Shown here piece by piece: positions 25,187-34,744 of a stretch of DNA of 64,000 nucleotides. This stretch comes from Streptomyces griseus (GTDB lineage Bacteria > Actinomycetota > Actinomycetes > Streptomycetales > Streptomycetaceae), in contig NZ_UAVD01000026.1 in NCBI RefSeq assembly GCF_900460065.1, forward strand, positions 248,001 to 312,000, in the 5' to 3' direction. A model generated the notes under the pieces. That model had not been told where the DNA came from, did no database searches, and worked only from the letters and a program-made list of their open reading frames with translations. The position numbers and the translations under genes are program-made. Each line of letters starts with the position of its first letter. Positions within the stretch are counted from its first letter, which is position 1.

Positions 25187-26136
25187 CCGGGGCCGGTGCG
25201 GGCACCGGGACCGCCGAGTACCGGATCGAGGACCTGGCCCAGGCCAGCGGGGCCACGGTGCGCACGATCCGCGCCTATCAGGACCGGGGACTGCTCCCGA
25301 CGCCCGAGCGGCGCGGACGGGCCAATGTGTACCGGGAGACCCATCTGGCCCGGCTCCGGCAGATCGCGGACCTGCTCGACCGGGGTTACACCCTGGCCAG
25401 CATCAAGGAGCTGCTGGAGGCGTGGGACGCGGGGCGGGGTCTCGGCGGGGTGCTCGGTCTGGTCGCCGAGGTCCACGGCCCGTGGACGGACGAGGAGTCC
25501 GACCGGATCAGCCGCCGGGAGCTGGACGCGCGGTTCGGCGGCCGGCAGGACGACGAGGCCATCGCCGAGGCGGTGGAGCTCGGCGTGCTGGAGCGGGTGC
25601 CCGGCAGGGACGACGAGTTCCTCGTACCCAGCCCCCAAGAGCTGGCGGTGGCGGTGGAGTTGTACGCCGCCGGGGTGCCCCTGCCCGCGATCTCCGGCCA
25701 TCTGCGGGAACTTCGCGGTCAGGTGGAGCACATCGCCTCCCGTTTCCTCGAGTTCACCACCGAGCACGTCTTCGCCCGCTACCTCGGCCACCGTCCGCCC
25801 ACCGACTCCGACGCGGCCGAGGCGGCGTCTCTCGTGCGCCGCCTGCGACCGCTCGCACAGCAGACGGTGGACGCGGAACTGGCACGGGCCATGCGGACGT
25901 TCGCCACCCGCCACCTGCACCACCACCTCGGCGCGGAGCCGACCCCCCTTTCCGATGACGCGCTCCGGCCCGTGCTGCTCCCCTCCCGGACAACACAGGC
26001 TGTGCGCGCGTTGGTTGGAGAGGAGCACGTTTCCGCCTTCGTGGCCGCGGCCACCGAAAGGGAGGTGCAGGCACGCACCTTGGACGGGCTGACCGCAACT
26101 CACGTCAAAAGCCGCAAAATTGACGAAAGCGCTTAA
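25183..26136 (+). CDS. MerR family transcriptional regulator
   Basis: 317 residues from GTG 25183, overlapping the SDR stop. The MerR winged helix lies at about 12-80: YRIEDLAQASGATVRTIRAYQ, then LLPTPERRGRANVYRETHLARL. The long C-terminal part (about 100-317) is helical with no metal-binding Cys cluster, so a small-molecule or protein ligand is likelier than a metal. As the last gene of the M24/hydrolase-SDR operon it may control that operon. The end lies beside a DnaA-box group. Confidence 0.88.
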   Translation: MTGAGAGTGTAEYRIEDLAQASGATVRTIRAYQDRGLLPTPERRGRANVYRETHLARLRQIADLLDRGYTLASIKELLEAWDAGRGLGGVLGLVAEVHGPWTDEESDRISRRELDARFGGRQDDEAIAEAVELGVLERVPGRDDEFLVPSPQELAVAVELYAAGVPLPAISGHLRELRGQVEHIASRFLEFTTEHVFARYLGHRPPTDSDAAEAASLVRRLRPLAQQTVDAELARAMRTFATRHLHHHLGAEPTPLSDDALRPVLLPSRTTQAVRALVGEEHVSAFVAAATEREVQARTLDGLTATHVKSRKIDESA

Positions 26137-26148
26137 AGAGGAAGCGCG

Positions 26149-26202
26149 TTGTCCACAGAAACGCCAAATAGTCTGTGGATAACCTGAGTTGGCTGTGGAT
26201 CA
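26149..26202. other. DnaA-box cluster between the MerR gene and kptA
   Basis: Within 54 bases lie TTGTCCACA (26149-26157), reversed TGTGGATAA (26174-26182) and reversed TGTGGATCA (26194-26202, one off). The surrounding 26137-26260 stretch is clearly AT-rich for this genome. No oriC genes are adjacent. Confidence 0.6.
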
Positions 26203-26348
26203 AACCTGCGGCGGGAAAAAGATCGAAGAACCGCGGAAGAACGAAGAACCTACGAGGTGCCGAAATGACCAGCTGACGAGGCGACAAGGCGGCGAGGCGG
26301 TGGGAAATGCGGATGCACCGACCGGCCCGCCACGGGCACTCTGACGCC

Positions 26349-26918
26349 ATGGACGAACGTCGCACCGTCAAGGTGTCCAAGTACCTCTCGAAGCATCTGA
26401 GGCATCAGCCGGAACGCATCGGCCTCACCCTCGACGAGAACGGCTGGGTGGCGGTCGAGGAGCTGCTGCGCGCCGCGGCCCGGCACGGCTTCGCCTTCTC
26501 CCGCGCCGAGCTCGACCACGTCGTCGCCGCGAACGACAAGCGGCGCTTCACCGTCGAGAACGGCTGCGCCGCCGACGGCGTCCACGGCGACCGCATCCGC
26601 GCCAATCAGGGCCACACCGTCGCCGTCGACCTGGACCTGCCGCCGGCCGAGCCGCCCGCGCACCTCTACCACGGCACGGTCGCCCGGGTGATGGACGCGA
26701 TCCGGACCGAGGGCCTGCGCCCCATGGCCCGCCACCACGTCCACCTGTCGCCCGACCGGGAGACGGCCACCCGGGTCGGCGCCCGTCGCGGCCGGCCGCT
26801 CGTCCTCACCGTGGACGCGGGCGCGATGCACCGCGCCGGCCACGTCTTCCGGGTGAGCGCCAACGGGGTCTGGCTCGCCGACGCCGTACCCCCGCGGTTC
26901 CTGCTCCTGCGCGGCTGA
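26349..26918 (+). CDS. kptA: RNA 2'-phosphotransferase (Tpt1/KptA)
   Basis: The 189-residue enzyme transfers the 2'-phosphate of RNA to NAD+, giving ADP-ribose 1''-2'' cyclic phosphate. Visible motifs are [12 protein letters not shown] (His and Arg of the active site), [16 protein letters not shown] and [11 protein letters not shown]. In eukaryotes this ends tRNA splicing; the bacterial role is unclear and might concern RNA repair or NAD+-linked RNA ends. The start is ATG 26349, just after the DnaA-box group; no strong ribosome site is seen. Confidence 0.93.
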   Translation: MDERRTVKVSKYLSKHLRHQPERIGLTLDENGWVAVEELLRAAARHGFAFSRAELDHVVAANDKRRFTVENGCAADGVHGDRIRANQGHTVAVDLDLPPAEPPAHLYHGTVARVMDAIRTEGLRPMARHHVHLSPDRETATRVGARRGRPLVLTVDAGAMHRAGHVFRVSANGVWLADAVPPRFLLLRG

Positions 26919-27011
26919 GAGCCTCCCGACGCCGGATGCCGGGGTCACCACCGGTCCGATCCCGATCCCGGTGGACCGCTTCCCCGCGCCCCGCTGCCCG
27001 GTTGCCCCGTC

Positions 27012-27043
27012 GGCCCATCGGCCCGTTGGCCCATCGGCCCGTG
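27012..27043. repeat. Two 16-bp direct repeats downstream of kptA
   Basis: GGCCCATCGGCCCGTT and its near-copy ending in G follow each other, with a related partial copy on the left. They lie in the 188-base gap between convergent kptA and the LLM gene, where no clear terminator is seen. Confidence 0.5.
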
Positions 27044-27106
27044 CCGCTGTATCCCGTGTACCCGGACGAGGCAGCCCCTGACGCTTCCCACCCGGCCGTC
27101 CCGCCG

Positions 27107-28009
27107 CTACGCCAGCTGCGCGGGCGCCTCGGTCGCGATGCGCTCGAAGACCTTCGGGTCCACGTCGAAGACCGAGTCCGGGATCGGGGCGTGGATGACG
27201 ATCTCGGTGAAGCCCAGTTCCGCGTGGCGCCCCGCGAAGTCGACGAAGGCGTCCACGGACTCCAGCGGGCCGTTGCGGTCCGGTGTGAAGGCGGTGAGCA
27301 GGATGCGGTCCAGCTCGGACACGTCCCGGCCGATCTCCGCGCAGGCCGCCGTGAGCCGCTCGTTCTGCCCCCGCAGCGCCGCCCGTGACTCCTCCGGGGT
27401 GCCGTTCTCGTACAGCTTGGGGTCGCCGGTGGTGACCCAGGCCTGTCCGTGGCGGGCGGCGAGCTTCAGGCCGCGCGGTCCGGTCGCGGCGACCGCGAAG
27501 GGCAGCCGGGGGCGCTGGACACAGCCGGGAATGTTGCGGGCCTCCTCGGCGGTGTAGTGCGTCCCGCGCTCGGTCACCGCGCCTTCGGTGAGCAGCCGGT
27601 CCAGGAGCGGAACGAACTCCGCGAACCTGTCGGCGCGTTCGCGCGGGCTCCACGCCTCCTGGCCCAGTGCGGTGGCGTCGAAGCCGCTGCCACCGGCGCC
27701 GATGCCGAGGGTGACCCGACCGCCCGAGATGTCGTCCAGGGAGATGAGCTCCTTGGCCAGCGTGACCGGGTGGCGGAAGTTCGGCGAGGTCACGAGGGTG
27801 CCGAGCCGCAGGCGTTCGGTGGCCGTGGCCGCGGCGGTGAGCGTGGGCAGCGCCCCGAACCAGGCGCCGTCCCGGAAGGTGCGCCAGGACAGGTGGTCAT
27901 AGGTGTAGGCGGTGTGGAAGCCCAGCTCCTCCGCCCGACGCCAGCGGTCGCGACCGCCCTCGTGCCAGCGATGGACGGGGAGGATCACGGTGCTCAGGCG
28001 GGGACTCAT
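27107..28009 (-). CDS. LLM-class (probably F420-dependent) oxidoreductase
   Basis: A 300-residue luciferase-like monooxygenase-fold protein: [16 protein letters not shown] near the N-terminus, [15 protein letters not shown], and [13 protein letters not shown], where family members bind flavin or F420. The C-terminal barrel is complete. Substrate unknown. On the minus strand TAGGCT lies seven bases before the ATG (28017-28022), a leaderless layout, and the gene is divergent from the HAD gene at 28158. Confidence 0.88.
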   Translation of the reverse strand: MSPRLSTVILPVHRWHEGGRDRWRRAEELGFHTAYTYDHLSWRTFRDGAWFGALPTLTAAATATERLRLGTLVTSPNFRHPVTLAKELISLDDISGGRVTLGIGAGGSGFDATALGQEAWSPRERADRFAEFVPLLDRLLTEGAVTERGTHYTAEEARNIPGCVQRPRLPFAVAATGPRGLKLAARHGQAWVTTGDPKLYENGTPEESRAALRGQNERLTAACAEIGRDVSELDRILLTAFTPDRNGPLESVDAFVDFAGRHAELGFTEIVIHAPIPDSVFDVDPKVFERIATEAPAQLA

Positions 28010-28157
28010 GCCCCCGAGCCTACGGCCGTACGGACCCGGGACGGCGACCTGATGGCTTTGGCATATGCCGGAGGACTTTTCCGCAGATCAGCGTCCTGAC
28101 CACTCAGATGTGCGCCCCTCCGCACGCACGTGCACCTTTATGGGCGAGAATGGCCCG

Positions 28158-29015
28158 GTGACCTCAGTGACCGATACGCCTCTTCCCGCCGTGACCCGGC
28201 TGATCGCCACCGACCTCGACGGCACGCTGCTGCGCGACGACAAGACGCTGTCCGCGCGCACGGTCGCGGCCCTCGCGGCGGCCGGGGAGGCCGGGATCGA
28301 GGTCTTCTTCGTCACCGGCAGGCCGGCCCGCTGGATGGACGTCGTACGGGACCACGTACAGAGCCACGGCACGGCGATCTGCGCCAACGGCGCCGTGGTC
28401 ACCGACCTGCGGACGGACGGCGAGCTGCTCTCCGTACGGCCGCTGGAGCGCGCCGCCGCCCTGCACGTCGTGCGCACCCTGCGCGAGAGGGCTCCCGGCA
28501 CCTCGTTCGCCGTCGAGATGACCACCGGCATCAACTACGAACCGGCCTACCCGCCCTTCCACCTGGACCCGGGTGCGACCGTGGCCGTCGCCGAGAAGCT
28601 GCTGCACGAGGACGCCCCGGGCGCCGGCGCGCAGGTGATCAAGCTGCTGGCCCACCACACCGAGCTGGCTCCCGACGCCTTCCTCGCCCTGGCCCGTACG
28701 GCCGCCGGAGACCGGGCCGCCTTCACCCGGTCCAGCCCCTCCGCGCTCCTGGAGGTCAGCGGGCTCGGCGTCTCCAAGGCCACGACGCTCGCCGCCTGCT
28801 GTGCCGAGCGCGGCATCTCGCCCGCCGAGGTGGTCGCCTTCGGCGACATGCCCAACGACGTCGAGATGCTCAGCTGGGCCGGCGCCTCCTTCGCGATGGG
28901 CAACGCCCACCCGGACGCGGTGGCCGCCGCGTCGGGCCGGACCGCGACCAACGAGGAGGACGGGGTGGCGGTCGTCATCGAGCGGATCCTCGCCGCCCTC
29001 CCGGACAAACGCTGA
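28158..29015 (+). CDS. HAD-superfamily (Cof-type) phosphatase
   Basis: 285 residues with the same architecture as the serS-linked [17 protein letters not shown] (motif I), VFFVTGRPARW (motif II), LGVSKATTLAA (Lys, motif III) and FGDMPNDVEML (motif IV), with the cap between II and III. The start is uncertain: GTG 28158 or ATG 28140, neither with a clear ribosome site; GAGAAT six bases before the GTG may be a -10 box. Monocistronic, ended by the hairpin at 29114-29144. Confidence 0.88.
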   Translation: MTSVTDTPLPAVTRLIATDLDGTLLRDDKTLSARTVAALAAAGEAGIEVFFVTGRPARWMDVVRDHVQSHGTAICANGAVVTDLRTDGELLSVRPLERAAALHVVRTLRERAPGTSFAVEMTTGINYEPAYPPFHLDPGATVAVAEKLLHEDAPGAGAQVIKLLAHHTELAPDAFLALARTAAGDRAAFTRSSPSALLEVSGLGVSKATTLAACCAERGISPAEVVAFGDMPNDVEMLSWAGASFAMGNAHPDAVAAASGRTATNEEDGVAVVIERILAALPDKR

Positions 29016-29113
29016 AACCTTTCGGCACACCGAAGCCCAGCCCACCGGAGCCCAGCCCAGCCACCGGAACACACCAGCACACCGCCACCGGTCCCGGCGG
29101 GGCGCGCCCTGTC

Positions 29114-29144
29114 CTGACCCGCCCCACCCCGCGGGGCGGGTCAG
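29114..29144. terminator. Bidirectional terminator between HAD and kinase genes
   Basis: CTGACCCGCCCC at 29114-29125 pairs perfectly with 29133-29144 (12 bp, 7-base loop), ten bases from the stop of the convergent kinase gene. Confidence 0.75.
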
Positions 29145-29154
29145 CTCCGCCCCC

Positions 29155-30861
29155 TCACAGCGGCGCCTCCCACACCACCGTCGTACCGCCGCCGTCCTCC
29201 CCGATCCCCGGTTCGATCCGGCTCGCACCCCCCAGGGACTCGGCCCGGCGGGCCAGGTTGCGCAGGCCACTGCGCCGGCCGCCCTCCGGGATGCCCACCC
29301 CGTCGTCGGCGACCGAGAGGCGCACCGCGCCCCGGCCGTCCGGCAGGGTCACCGTCGCGTCGACGACCACATCGATCAGCGACGCGCCCGCGTGCCGGAA
29401 CGCGTTGGAGAGGGCCTCGCGCAGCGCGGCGACCAGGTTCTTGCCGGTCAGCTCGCCGACGAGCGAGTCCACCGGGCCCAGGAAGCGGTGCGAGGGCTTG
29501 AAGCCGAGCGGGACGGCCGCCATGTTGATCTCCCGCAGCACGCGGGTGCGCAGCCCCGACGGGGCCTCGGCCGGTTCCTGCTGGAGCGCGAAGATGGCCG
29601 TGCGGATCTCCTGGATCGTCACGTCCAGCTCGTCCGCGGCCCGGCCGACGCCGGTCCGCACCTCGGGCACCACCGACCGGCGCTGGGCGCTCTCCAGCAT
29701 CATCCCGGTGGCGAACAGCCGCTGGATGACCAGGTCGTGGAGGTCACGGGCGATCCGGTCGCGGTCCTCGTACACCGCGAGCCGCTCCCGGTCCCGCTGC
29801 GCCTCGGCCATCATCAGCGCGAGGGCCGCCTGGGAGGCGAACTGGGTGGCGAGCGTCCGCTCGGTCTCCGTGAACGGGCGCGCGCCCCGCGCCCGGGGGG
29901 TGGCCAGCGCGCCGAGCACCCGACCGCCGCTGTGCAGCGGCAGCATCATGCTGGGGCCGAACCGCTCGGCCAGCCTGGTGATCATCCGGCGGTCGGTGGC
30001 CGAGTCGTCGATGAACACCGCCTCGCCCGCCAGGAGTTTCGCCACCACCGCGCTCCGGGGCGGGATGATCACGCCGAGCGAGGACGCGGGGTCGTCGGAC
30101 GATACGGCGACGATCTCCAGCCCGCCCTCCTCGGCGGGCAGCAGCACGATCCCGGCGGCGGAGTCGGCGAGCCGGCGGGCCTGTTCGGCGACCACGGACA
30201 GCGCCTCGTCCGCGTCCCCGCCCGACAGGAGGGCCGTGGTGACCGCGACCGAACCGTCGATCCAGTGCTCCCGCTGCCGCGCCGCCTCGTACAGCCGGGC
30301 GTTGCCGATGGCGATCCCGGCCTCGGTGGCGAGCACCCGGACCATGTGGAGGTCGTAGTCGCTGAATTCGGCGCCGTCCTGCTTCTCGGCCAGGTAGAGG
30401 TTGCCGAAGACGTCGCCCTGGACCCGGATGGGCACCCCCAGGAAGGTCCGCATCCGGGGGTGTCCCGACGGGAAGCCCGCGTACCGGGGATCGGTGGTCA
30501 GGTCGGCGAGACGGACCGGGGCGGGGTCGTGGATCAGCGCGCCGAGCAGACCCCGGTGGCCGTCGGGACGCCGTCCGATCGCCTCGGCCACCTCCCGCGG
30601 AACGCCGTACGTGACGAAGTCCGAGAGCCCCTCACCCAGCTCGTCGACGACCCCGATGGCGGCGTAGCGGGCGTGGGCGAGCTCAGCCGCCGTCTCGCAG
30701 ATCCGGTCCAGGGTGGAGTGCAGTTCCAGACCCGCGCCGACGGAGCGCATCGCTTCCAGGAGCTGCGGCACCCGGGCGGTCAGCTCGGTGGACAGACCCT
30801 GGAGGCTGCGCGTGGCCCGGGTGGCGGCGTCCAGGGAGTCCTGCGGGTCGGGCTCGGCCAT
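29155..30861 (-). CDS. DevS/DosT-like two-GAF sensor histidine kinase (orphan)
   Basis: 568 residues, soluble: GAF-A about 50-190, GAF-B about 205-350, HisKA_3 with phosphoacceptor H375 (ARDLHDLVIQRLF), then HATPase_c with SVADDGVGIPEGG. GAF-A contains FPSGHPRMRTFLGVP, close to the segment that carries the haem-ligand histidine in mycobacterial DevS; the equivalent here would be H134. No response regulator gene is adjacent, so it is an orphan. It lies next to the cyd genes, which suggests an oxygen/redox input, as inference. TAGGCT sits six bases before the ATG (leaderless). Confidence 0.88.
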   Translation of the reverse strand: MAEPDPQDSLDAATRATRSLQGLSTELTARVPQLLEAMRSVGAGLELHSTLDRICETAAELAHARYAAIGVVDELGEGLSDFVTYGVPREVAEAIGRRPDGHRGLLGALIHDPAPVRLADLTTDPRYAGFPSGHPRMRTFLGVPIRVQGDVFGNLYLAEKQDGAEFSDYDLHMVRVLATEAGIAIGNARLYEAARQREHWIDGSVAVTTALLSGGDADEALSVVAEQARRLADSAAGIVLLPAEEGGLEIVAVSSDDPASSLGVIIPPRSAVVAKLLAGEAVFIDDSATDRRMITRLAERFGPSMMLPLHSGGRVLGALATPRARGARPFTETERTLATQFASQAALALMMAEAQRDRERLAVYEDRDRIARDLHDLVIQRLFATGMMLESAQRRSVVPEVRTGVGRAADELDVTIQEIRTAIFALQQEPAEAPSGLRTRVLREINMAAVPLGFKPSHRFLGPVDSLVGELTGKNLVAALREALSNAFRHAGASLIDVVVDATVTLPDGRGAVRLSVADDGVGIPEGGRRSGLRNLARRAESLGGASRIEPGIGEDGGGTTVVWEAPL

Positions 30862-31129
30862 GGACCGAGCCTAGTTAGTACCGTTTGGGGGCGAAAGTCG
30901 AGAATGCGATCGACGGGGGAAGGGCGCCGGTCGTCCCCGGGGTCGGTGCCGCCGCCACGGCCTGTCCGGCCGTCCCGTCCGCCGCGCGACGGGACGGACG
31001 CGGTCGCGCCGCACCGGGTCCCGTGTCCGAGTACGTCCCGTACGGGAGCCGGGGGCCGGCGCCACCGGGAGCACGCACCCGACGCCGCGCGTCCGCCCTG
31101 CGGGCGACGACGGGAGGGGGCGGACAGCC

Positions 31130-34100
31130 CTATCGGGCCCCCGCCCCGACCGTCTCCCCCTCGCGCTCCAGCATGGTGCGCAGCGGCCCCTCCTCGGCGG
31201 CGAGTTCGGCGTACGGTCCGCGCTGCACGACCCGGCCCGCGTCCAGCACCAGCACCTCGTCGACCGTGTCGAGGCCGGTCAGCCGGTGGGTGATCAGTAC
31301 CGTCGCCCGGCCCCGCGTCGCGTCGAGCAGGTCGGCGGTGAGCGCGTCGGCGGTCGGCAGGTCGAGGTGCTCGGCCGGCTCGTCCAGGACGAGTACGGGG
31401 AAGTCGGCGAGCAGCGCGCGAGCCAGGGCCAGGCGTTGACGCTGACCGCCGGAGAGCCGTGCGCCGTGCTCGCCCACCGGGGTGTCGAGCTTCTCCGGCA
31501 GGGCCAGCACCCAGTCCAGGAGCCGGGCCCGGGAGAGCACGTCGAGCAGTTCGGCGTCGGTCGCCCCGGGGCGGGCCAGCCGCAGGTTCTCGCGGATCGT
31601 GCTGTCGAAGACGTGCGCGTCCTGGGCACACAGCCCGACCGAGCGCCGCACCGTCTCCGACTCCAGCGCCGACGCCTCGACGCCGCCCAGCCGGTACGTC
31701 CCCGAGGAGGCGTCCAGGAAGCGCAGCAGGACCTGGGCAAGCGTCGTCTTGCCCGAGCCGGAGGGGCCCACGACCGCGATGCGCCGGCCGGGCGTCAGCG
31801 TCAGGTCGAGCGCGACCAGCGCGTCGTGCCGGGCCCCGGGGTAGCGGGCGCTCAGCCCCCGCACCTCCAGCGGGAAGGGGGACGCGGGCTCCTCGGCGGG
31901 GGCCGCGGGCTCCCGTACGGGCACGGGGGCGTCCAGCACCTCGAACACCCGCTCGGCGCTCCGGGCGACGCGCTGGCGGTACTGCACGGCGAGCGGCAGT
32001 CCGGTGACCGCCTCGAAGGCGGCGAGCGGGGTCAGCACCACCACGGCGAGCGCGACGCCGGACAGCCGCCCGTCCTGCACCGCGGGGACGGCGACGGTCG
32101 CGGCGGCCACCACGGTGAGCCCGCAGACCAGGGCGGAGAGCCCACCGCCGAGGGCCGTCGCGGCGGCGGCGCGGGAGGCGATCCGGGTCAGCAGGGTGTC
32201 GGCCGCGCGCAGCCGCTCCTGCCGGGCGGGCAGCGCGCCCGCGACGGTCAGTTCGGCGGTGGCGCCCAGGAGGTCGGTGACCCGGGTGGCCAGGGCGGCG
32301 CGGGCGGGCGCGAGCTGACGTTCCGTACGGCGGGCACAGGCGCCGCTGACGAGCGGGACGCCGACCCCGGCGACCAGCAGCCCCACGGCCAGGATCACGC
32401 CCGCCTCGGGGAGCAGCCAGCCGGTGAAGCCGGCGGCGCCGGCCCCCACCACGACGGCGGTGCCGACCGGCAGCAGCCAGCGCAGCCAGTAGTCCTGGAG
32501 CGCGTCCACGTCGGCGACGAGCCGGGACAGCAGGTCCCCGCGCCTGGTGGTGCGCAGGCCTCCTGGGGCGATGCGTTCGAGACCGCGGTAGACGGAGACC
32601 CGCAGGTCGGCGAGGAGCTTCAGGACGGCGTCGTGCGAGACGAGCCGCTCGGCGTAGCGGAAGACCGCCCGGCCGATGCCGAAGGCGCGGGTCGCGGTGA
32701 CCGCCATCATCAAGTACATGACCGGCGGCTCCTCGGAGGCGCGGGAGATCAGCCAGCCGGAGACCGCCATGAGCCCCACGGCCGACCCGACCGCCAGGCT
32801 GCCGAGCAGCAGGGCCAGGGTCAGGCGCCCCCGCTGCGCGCCGGCGGCCTCGCGGACCCGGGCGAGCACCCGTCCCGGGCGGGTGCCCGTCGGGAGGGGG
32901 GAGCCGAGGGACTCCAGGGGCCGGGCGCCCGGCGGTTCGCCGCCGGCGAGCGGCTCCGGGACGGCGGGGCCGGGGGCCGCGAGGCCCGCGCCGGGCTCCC
33001 CGTACGTCTCCGCGGGCACGGGGGTACGCGGCTCCAGCGTCACCACGCGGTCGGCGACGGCCAGCAGGGCCGGGCGGTGGACGACCAGCAGCACGGTCCG
33101 TCCGGCGGCGAGCCTCCGTACGGCGTCGACGATGCCCGCCTCGCTCTCACCGTCCAGGCTCGCGGTCGGCTCGTCCAGCAGCAGGACCGGCCGGTCGGCG
33201 AGGAACGCCCGGGCGAGGGCGAGGCGCTGGCGCTGGCCCGCCGAGAGCCCGGCGCCGTCCTCGCCCAGGGCCGTCCGCATCCCGTCGGGCAGCGCCGCGA
33301 CGAAGTCGTACGCGCCCGCGTCCCGCAGGGCCGCGAGGACCGCCTCGTCGTCGGCGTCGGGCCGCGCGAGGCGCACGTTCTCGGCGACGGTGTCCGCGAA
33401 GAGGTGGGGGCGCTGGGGGACCCAGGCGATACGGCTGCGCCAGCGTTCGAGGTCCAGGCGGTCGAGGTCCCGGCCGCCGACCCGGACGCGCCCCTCGTCG
33501 GGTGAGGCGAACCCGAGGATCACGTTCAGCAGGGTGGACTTGCCGACCCCGCTCGGGCCGACCAGGGCGACGGTCTCCCCCGGCTCCACGGTGAGCGACG
33601 CGGCGTCCAACGACGGTTCGGCGCGGCCCTCGTGGCGTACGGTCACGTCCGTCAGTTCCAGGCGCAGCGCGTCCGGCACGTCCTCGGCGCCCGAGGCCCT
33701 CGGTTCGGTCTCCAGGACCGCGAAGATCTCCTCGGCGGCCGACAGCCCCTCGGCCGCCGCGTGGTACTGCGCGCCGACCTGGCGGATCGGCAGATACGCC
33801 TCCGGGGCGAGGATCAGGACCACGAGTCCCGTATAGAGGTCGAGCTCCCCGTGGACGAGCCGCATGCCGATCGTGACGGCGACGAGGGCCACCGACAGGG
33901 TCGCCAGGAGCTCCAGGGCGAACGAGGACAGGAAGGCGATCCGCAGGGTGCGCAGGGTGGCCCGGCGGTAGTCGGAGGTGATCGTGCGGATCGATGCGGC
34001 CTGGGCCTTGGCCCGCCCGAAGACCTTCAGGGTCGGCAGCCCGGCGACGACGTCCAGGAAGTGCCCGGAGAGCCGGGACAGCAGCTGCCACTGGCGGTCC

Positions 34101-34666
34101 ATACGGGACTGGGTGGCCCAGCCGATCAGGATCATGAACAGCGGGATGAGCGGCAGGGTGACGACGATGATCGCCGCCGACACCCAGTCCTCGGTGACGA
34201 TCCGGGCGAGCACCGCCACGGGCACCACGACGGCGAGTCCGAGCTGGGGGAGGTAGCGGGCGAAGTAGTCGTCGAGCGCGTCGATGCCCCGGGTCGCCAG
34301 CGCGACGAGCGAACCGGTGCGCTGCCCGCTCAGCCAGTCGGGGCCCAGTCGCGCGGCCCGTTCCAGGAGCCGGCCGCGCAGTTCCGACTTGACGGCCGCG
34401 CTGGCGCGGTGGGCCGCCAGCTCGGTGAGCCAGGCGACGAAGGCGCGGCCGAGGGCGACCGCGGCGAGCAGCAGAAGGGGGGTGCGCAGCGCGGTGACCG
34501 TGAGTCCGCCCTCGAAACCGCCCACCACGATCTCGGCGATGAGCATCGCCTGGGCGATCACCAGCAGGGCGCCGACCAGGCCGAGGGCCACCACGGCCGC
34601 CAGGAAGAGGCGGGTGGCGCGTGCGTGGTGGAGCAGACGCGGATCGATCGGTTTCACGTGAAACAT
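31130..34666 (-). CDS. cydDC: CydDC fused heterodimeric ABC exporter for cytochrome bd assembly
   Basis: An 1178-residue fusion of two ABC half-transporters. The first half (CydD-like) has six helices, Walker A VGPSGVGKST near residue 372, and signature LSAGQRQRLAL. The second (CydC-like) has six more helices, Walker A VGPSGSGKTT near 970, signature LSGGQRQRLAL and Walker B VLVLDEPAEHLD. CydDC exports reduced thiols such as glutathione or cysteine and supports haem insertion into cytochrome bd. Codons 1-6 (MFHVKP) are a perfect parS site. A hairpin at 34702-34738 separates it from cydB, so it may have its own promoter. Confidence 0.95.
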   Translation of the reverse strand: MFHVKPIDPRLLHHARATRLFLAAVVALGLVGALLVIAQAMLIAEIVVGGFEGGLTVTALRTPLLLLAAVALGRAFVAWLTELAAHRASAAVKSELRGRLLERAARLGPDWLSGQRTGSLVALATRGIDALDDYFARYLPQLGLAVVVPVAVLARIVTEDWVSAAIIVVTLPLIPLFMILIGWATQSRMDRQWQLLSRLSGHFLDVVAGLPTLKVFGRAKAQAASIRTITSDYRRATLRTLRIAFLSSFALELLATLSVALVAVTIGMRLVHGELDLYTGLVVLILAPEAYLPIRQVGAQYHAAAEGLSAAEEIFAVLETEPRASGAEDVPDALRLELTDVTVRHEGRAEPSLDAASLTVEPGETVALVGPSGVGKSTLLNVILGFASPDEGRVRVGGRDLDRLDLERWRSRIAWVPQRPHLFADTVAENVRLARPDADDEAVLAALRDAGAYDFVAALPDGMRTALGEDGAGLSAGQRQRLALARAFLADRPVLLLDEPTASLDGESEAGIVDAVRRLAAGRTVLLVVHRPALLAVADRVVTLEPRTPVPAETYGEPGAGLAAPGPAVPEPLAGGEPPGARPLESLGSPLPTGTRPGRVLARVREAAGAQRGRLTLALLLGSLAVGSAVGLMAVSGWLISRASEEPPVMYLMMAVTATRAFGIGRAVFRYAERLVSHDAVLKLLADLRVSVYRGLERIAPGGLRTTRRGDLLSRLVADVDALQDYWLRWLLPVGTAVVVGAGAAGFTGWLLPEAGVILAVGLLVAGVGVPLVSGACARRTERQLAPARAALATRVTDLLGATAELTVAGALPARQERLRAADTLLTRIASRAAAATALGGGLSALVCGLTVVAAATVAVPAVQDGRLSGVALAVVVLTPLAAFEAVTGLPLAVQYRQRVARSAERVFEVLDAPVPVREPAAPAEEPASPFPLEVRGLSARYPGARHDALVALDLTLTPGRRIAVVGPSGSGKTTLAQVLLRFLDASSGTYRLGGVEASALESETVRRSVGLCAQDAHVFDSTIRENLRLARPGATDAELLDVLSRARLLDWVLALPEKLDTPVGEHGARLSGGQRQRLALARALLADFPVLVLDEPAEHLDLPTADALTADLLDATRGRATVLITHRLTGLDTVDEVLVLDAGRVVQRGPYAELAAEEGPLRTMLEREGETVGAGAR
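34651..34664. promoter_or_regulatory. parS site, perfect, within the first codons of cydDC
   Basis: GTTTCACGTGAAAC, the 14-bp ParB-binding palindrome of Streptomyces. It overlaps the start of cydDC (ATG at 34666 reading to lower coordinates) and is translated as FHVK. Confidence 0.9.
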
Positions 34667-34701
34667 CCCCCCGGCGGGGTCGGTGAGCTGCTGCGGGACG
34701 G

Positions 34702-34738
34702 TGAGCCGCCGCGGACCTCGCGGAACCGCGGCGGCTCA
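34702..34738 (-). terminator. Terminator between cydB and cydDC
   Basis: TGAGCCGCCGCGG at 34702-34714 pairs perfectly with 34726-34738 (13 bp). It starts seven bases beyond the cydB stop and would stop or attenuate cydAB transcription before cydDC. Confidence 0.7.
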
Positions 34739-34744
34739 TCGGAG

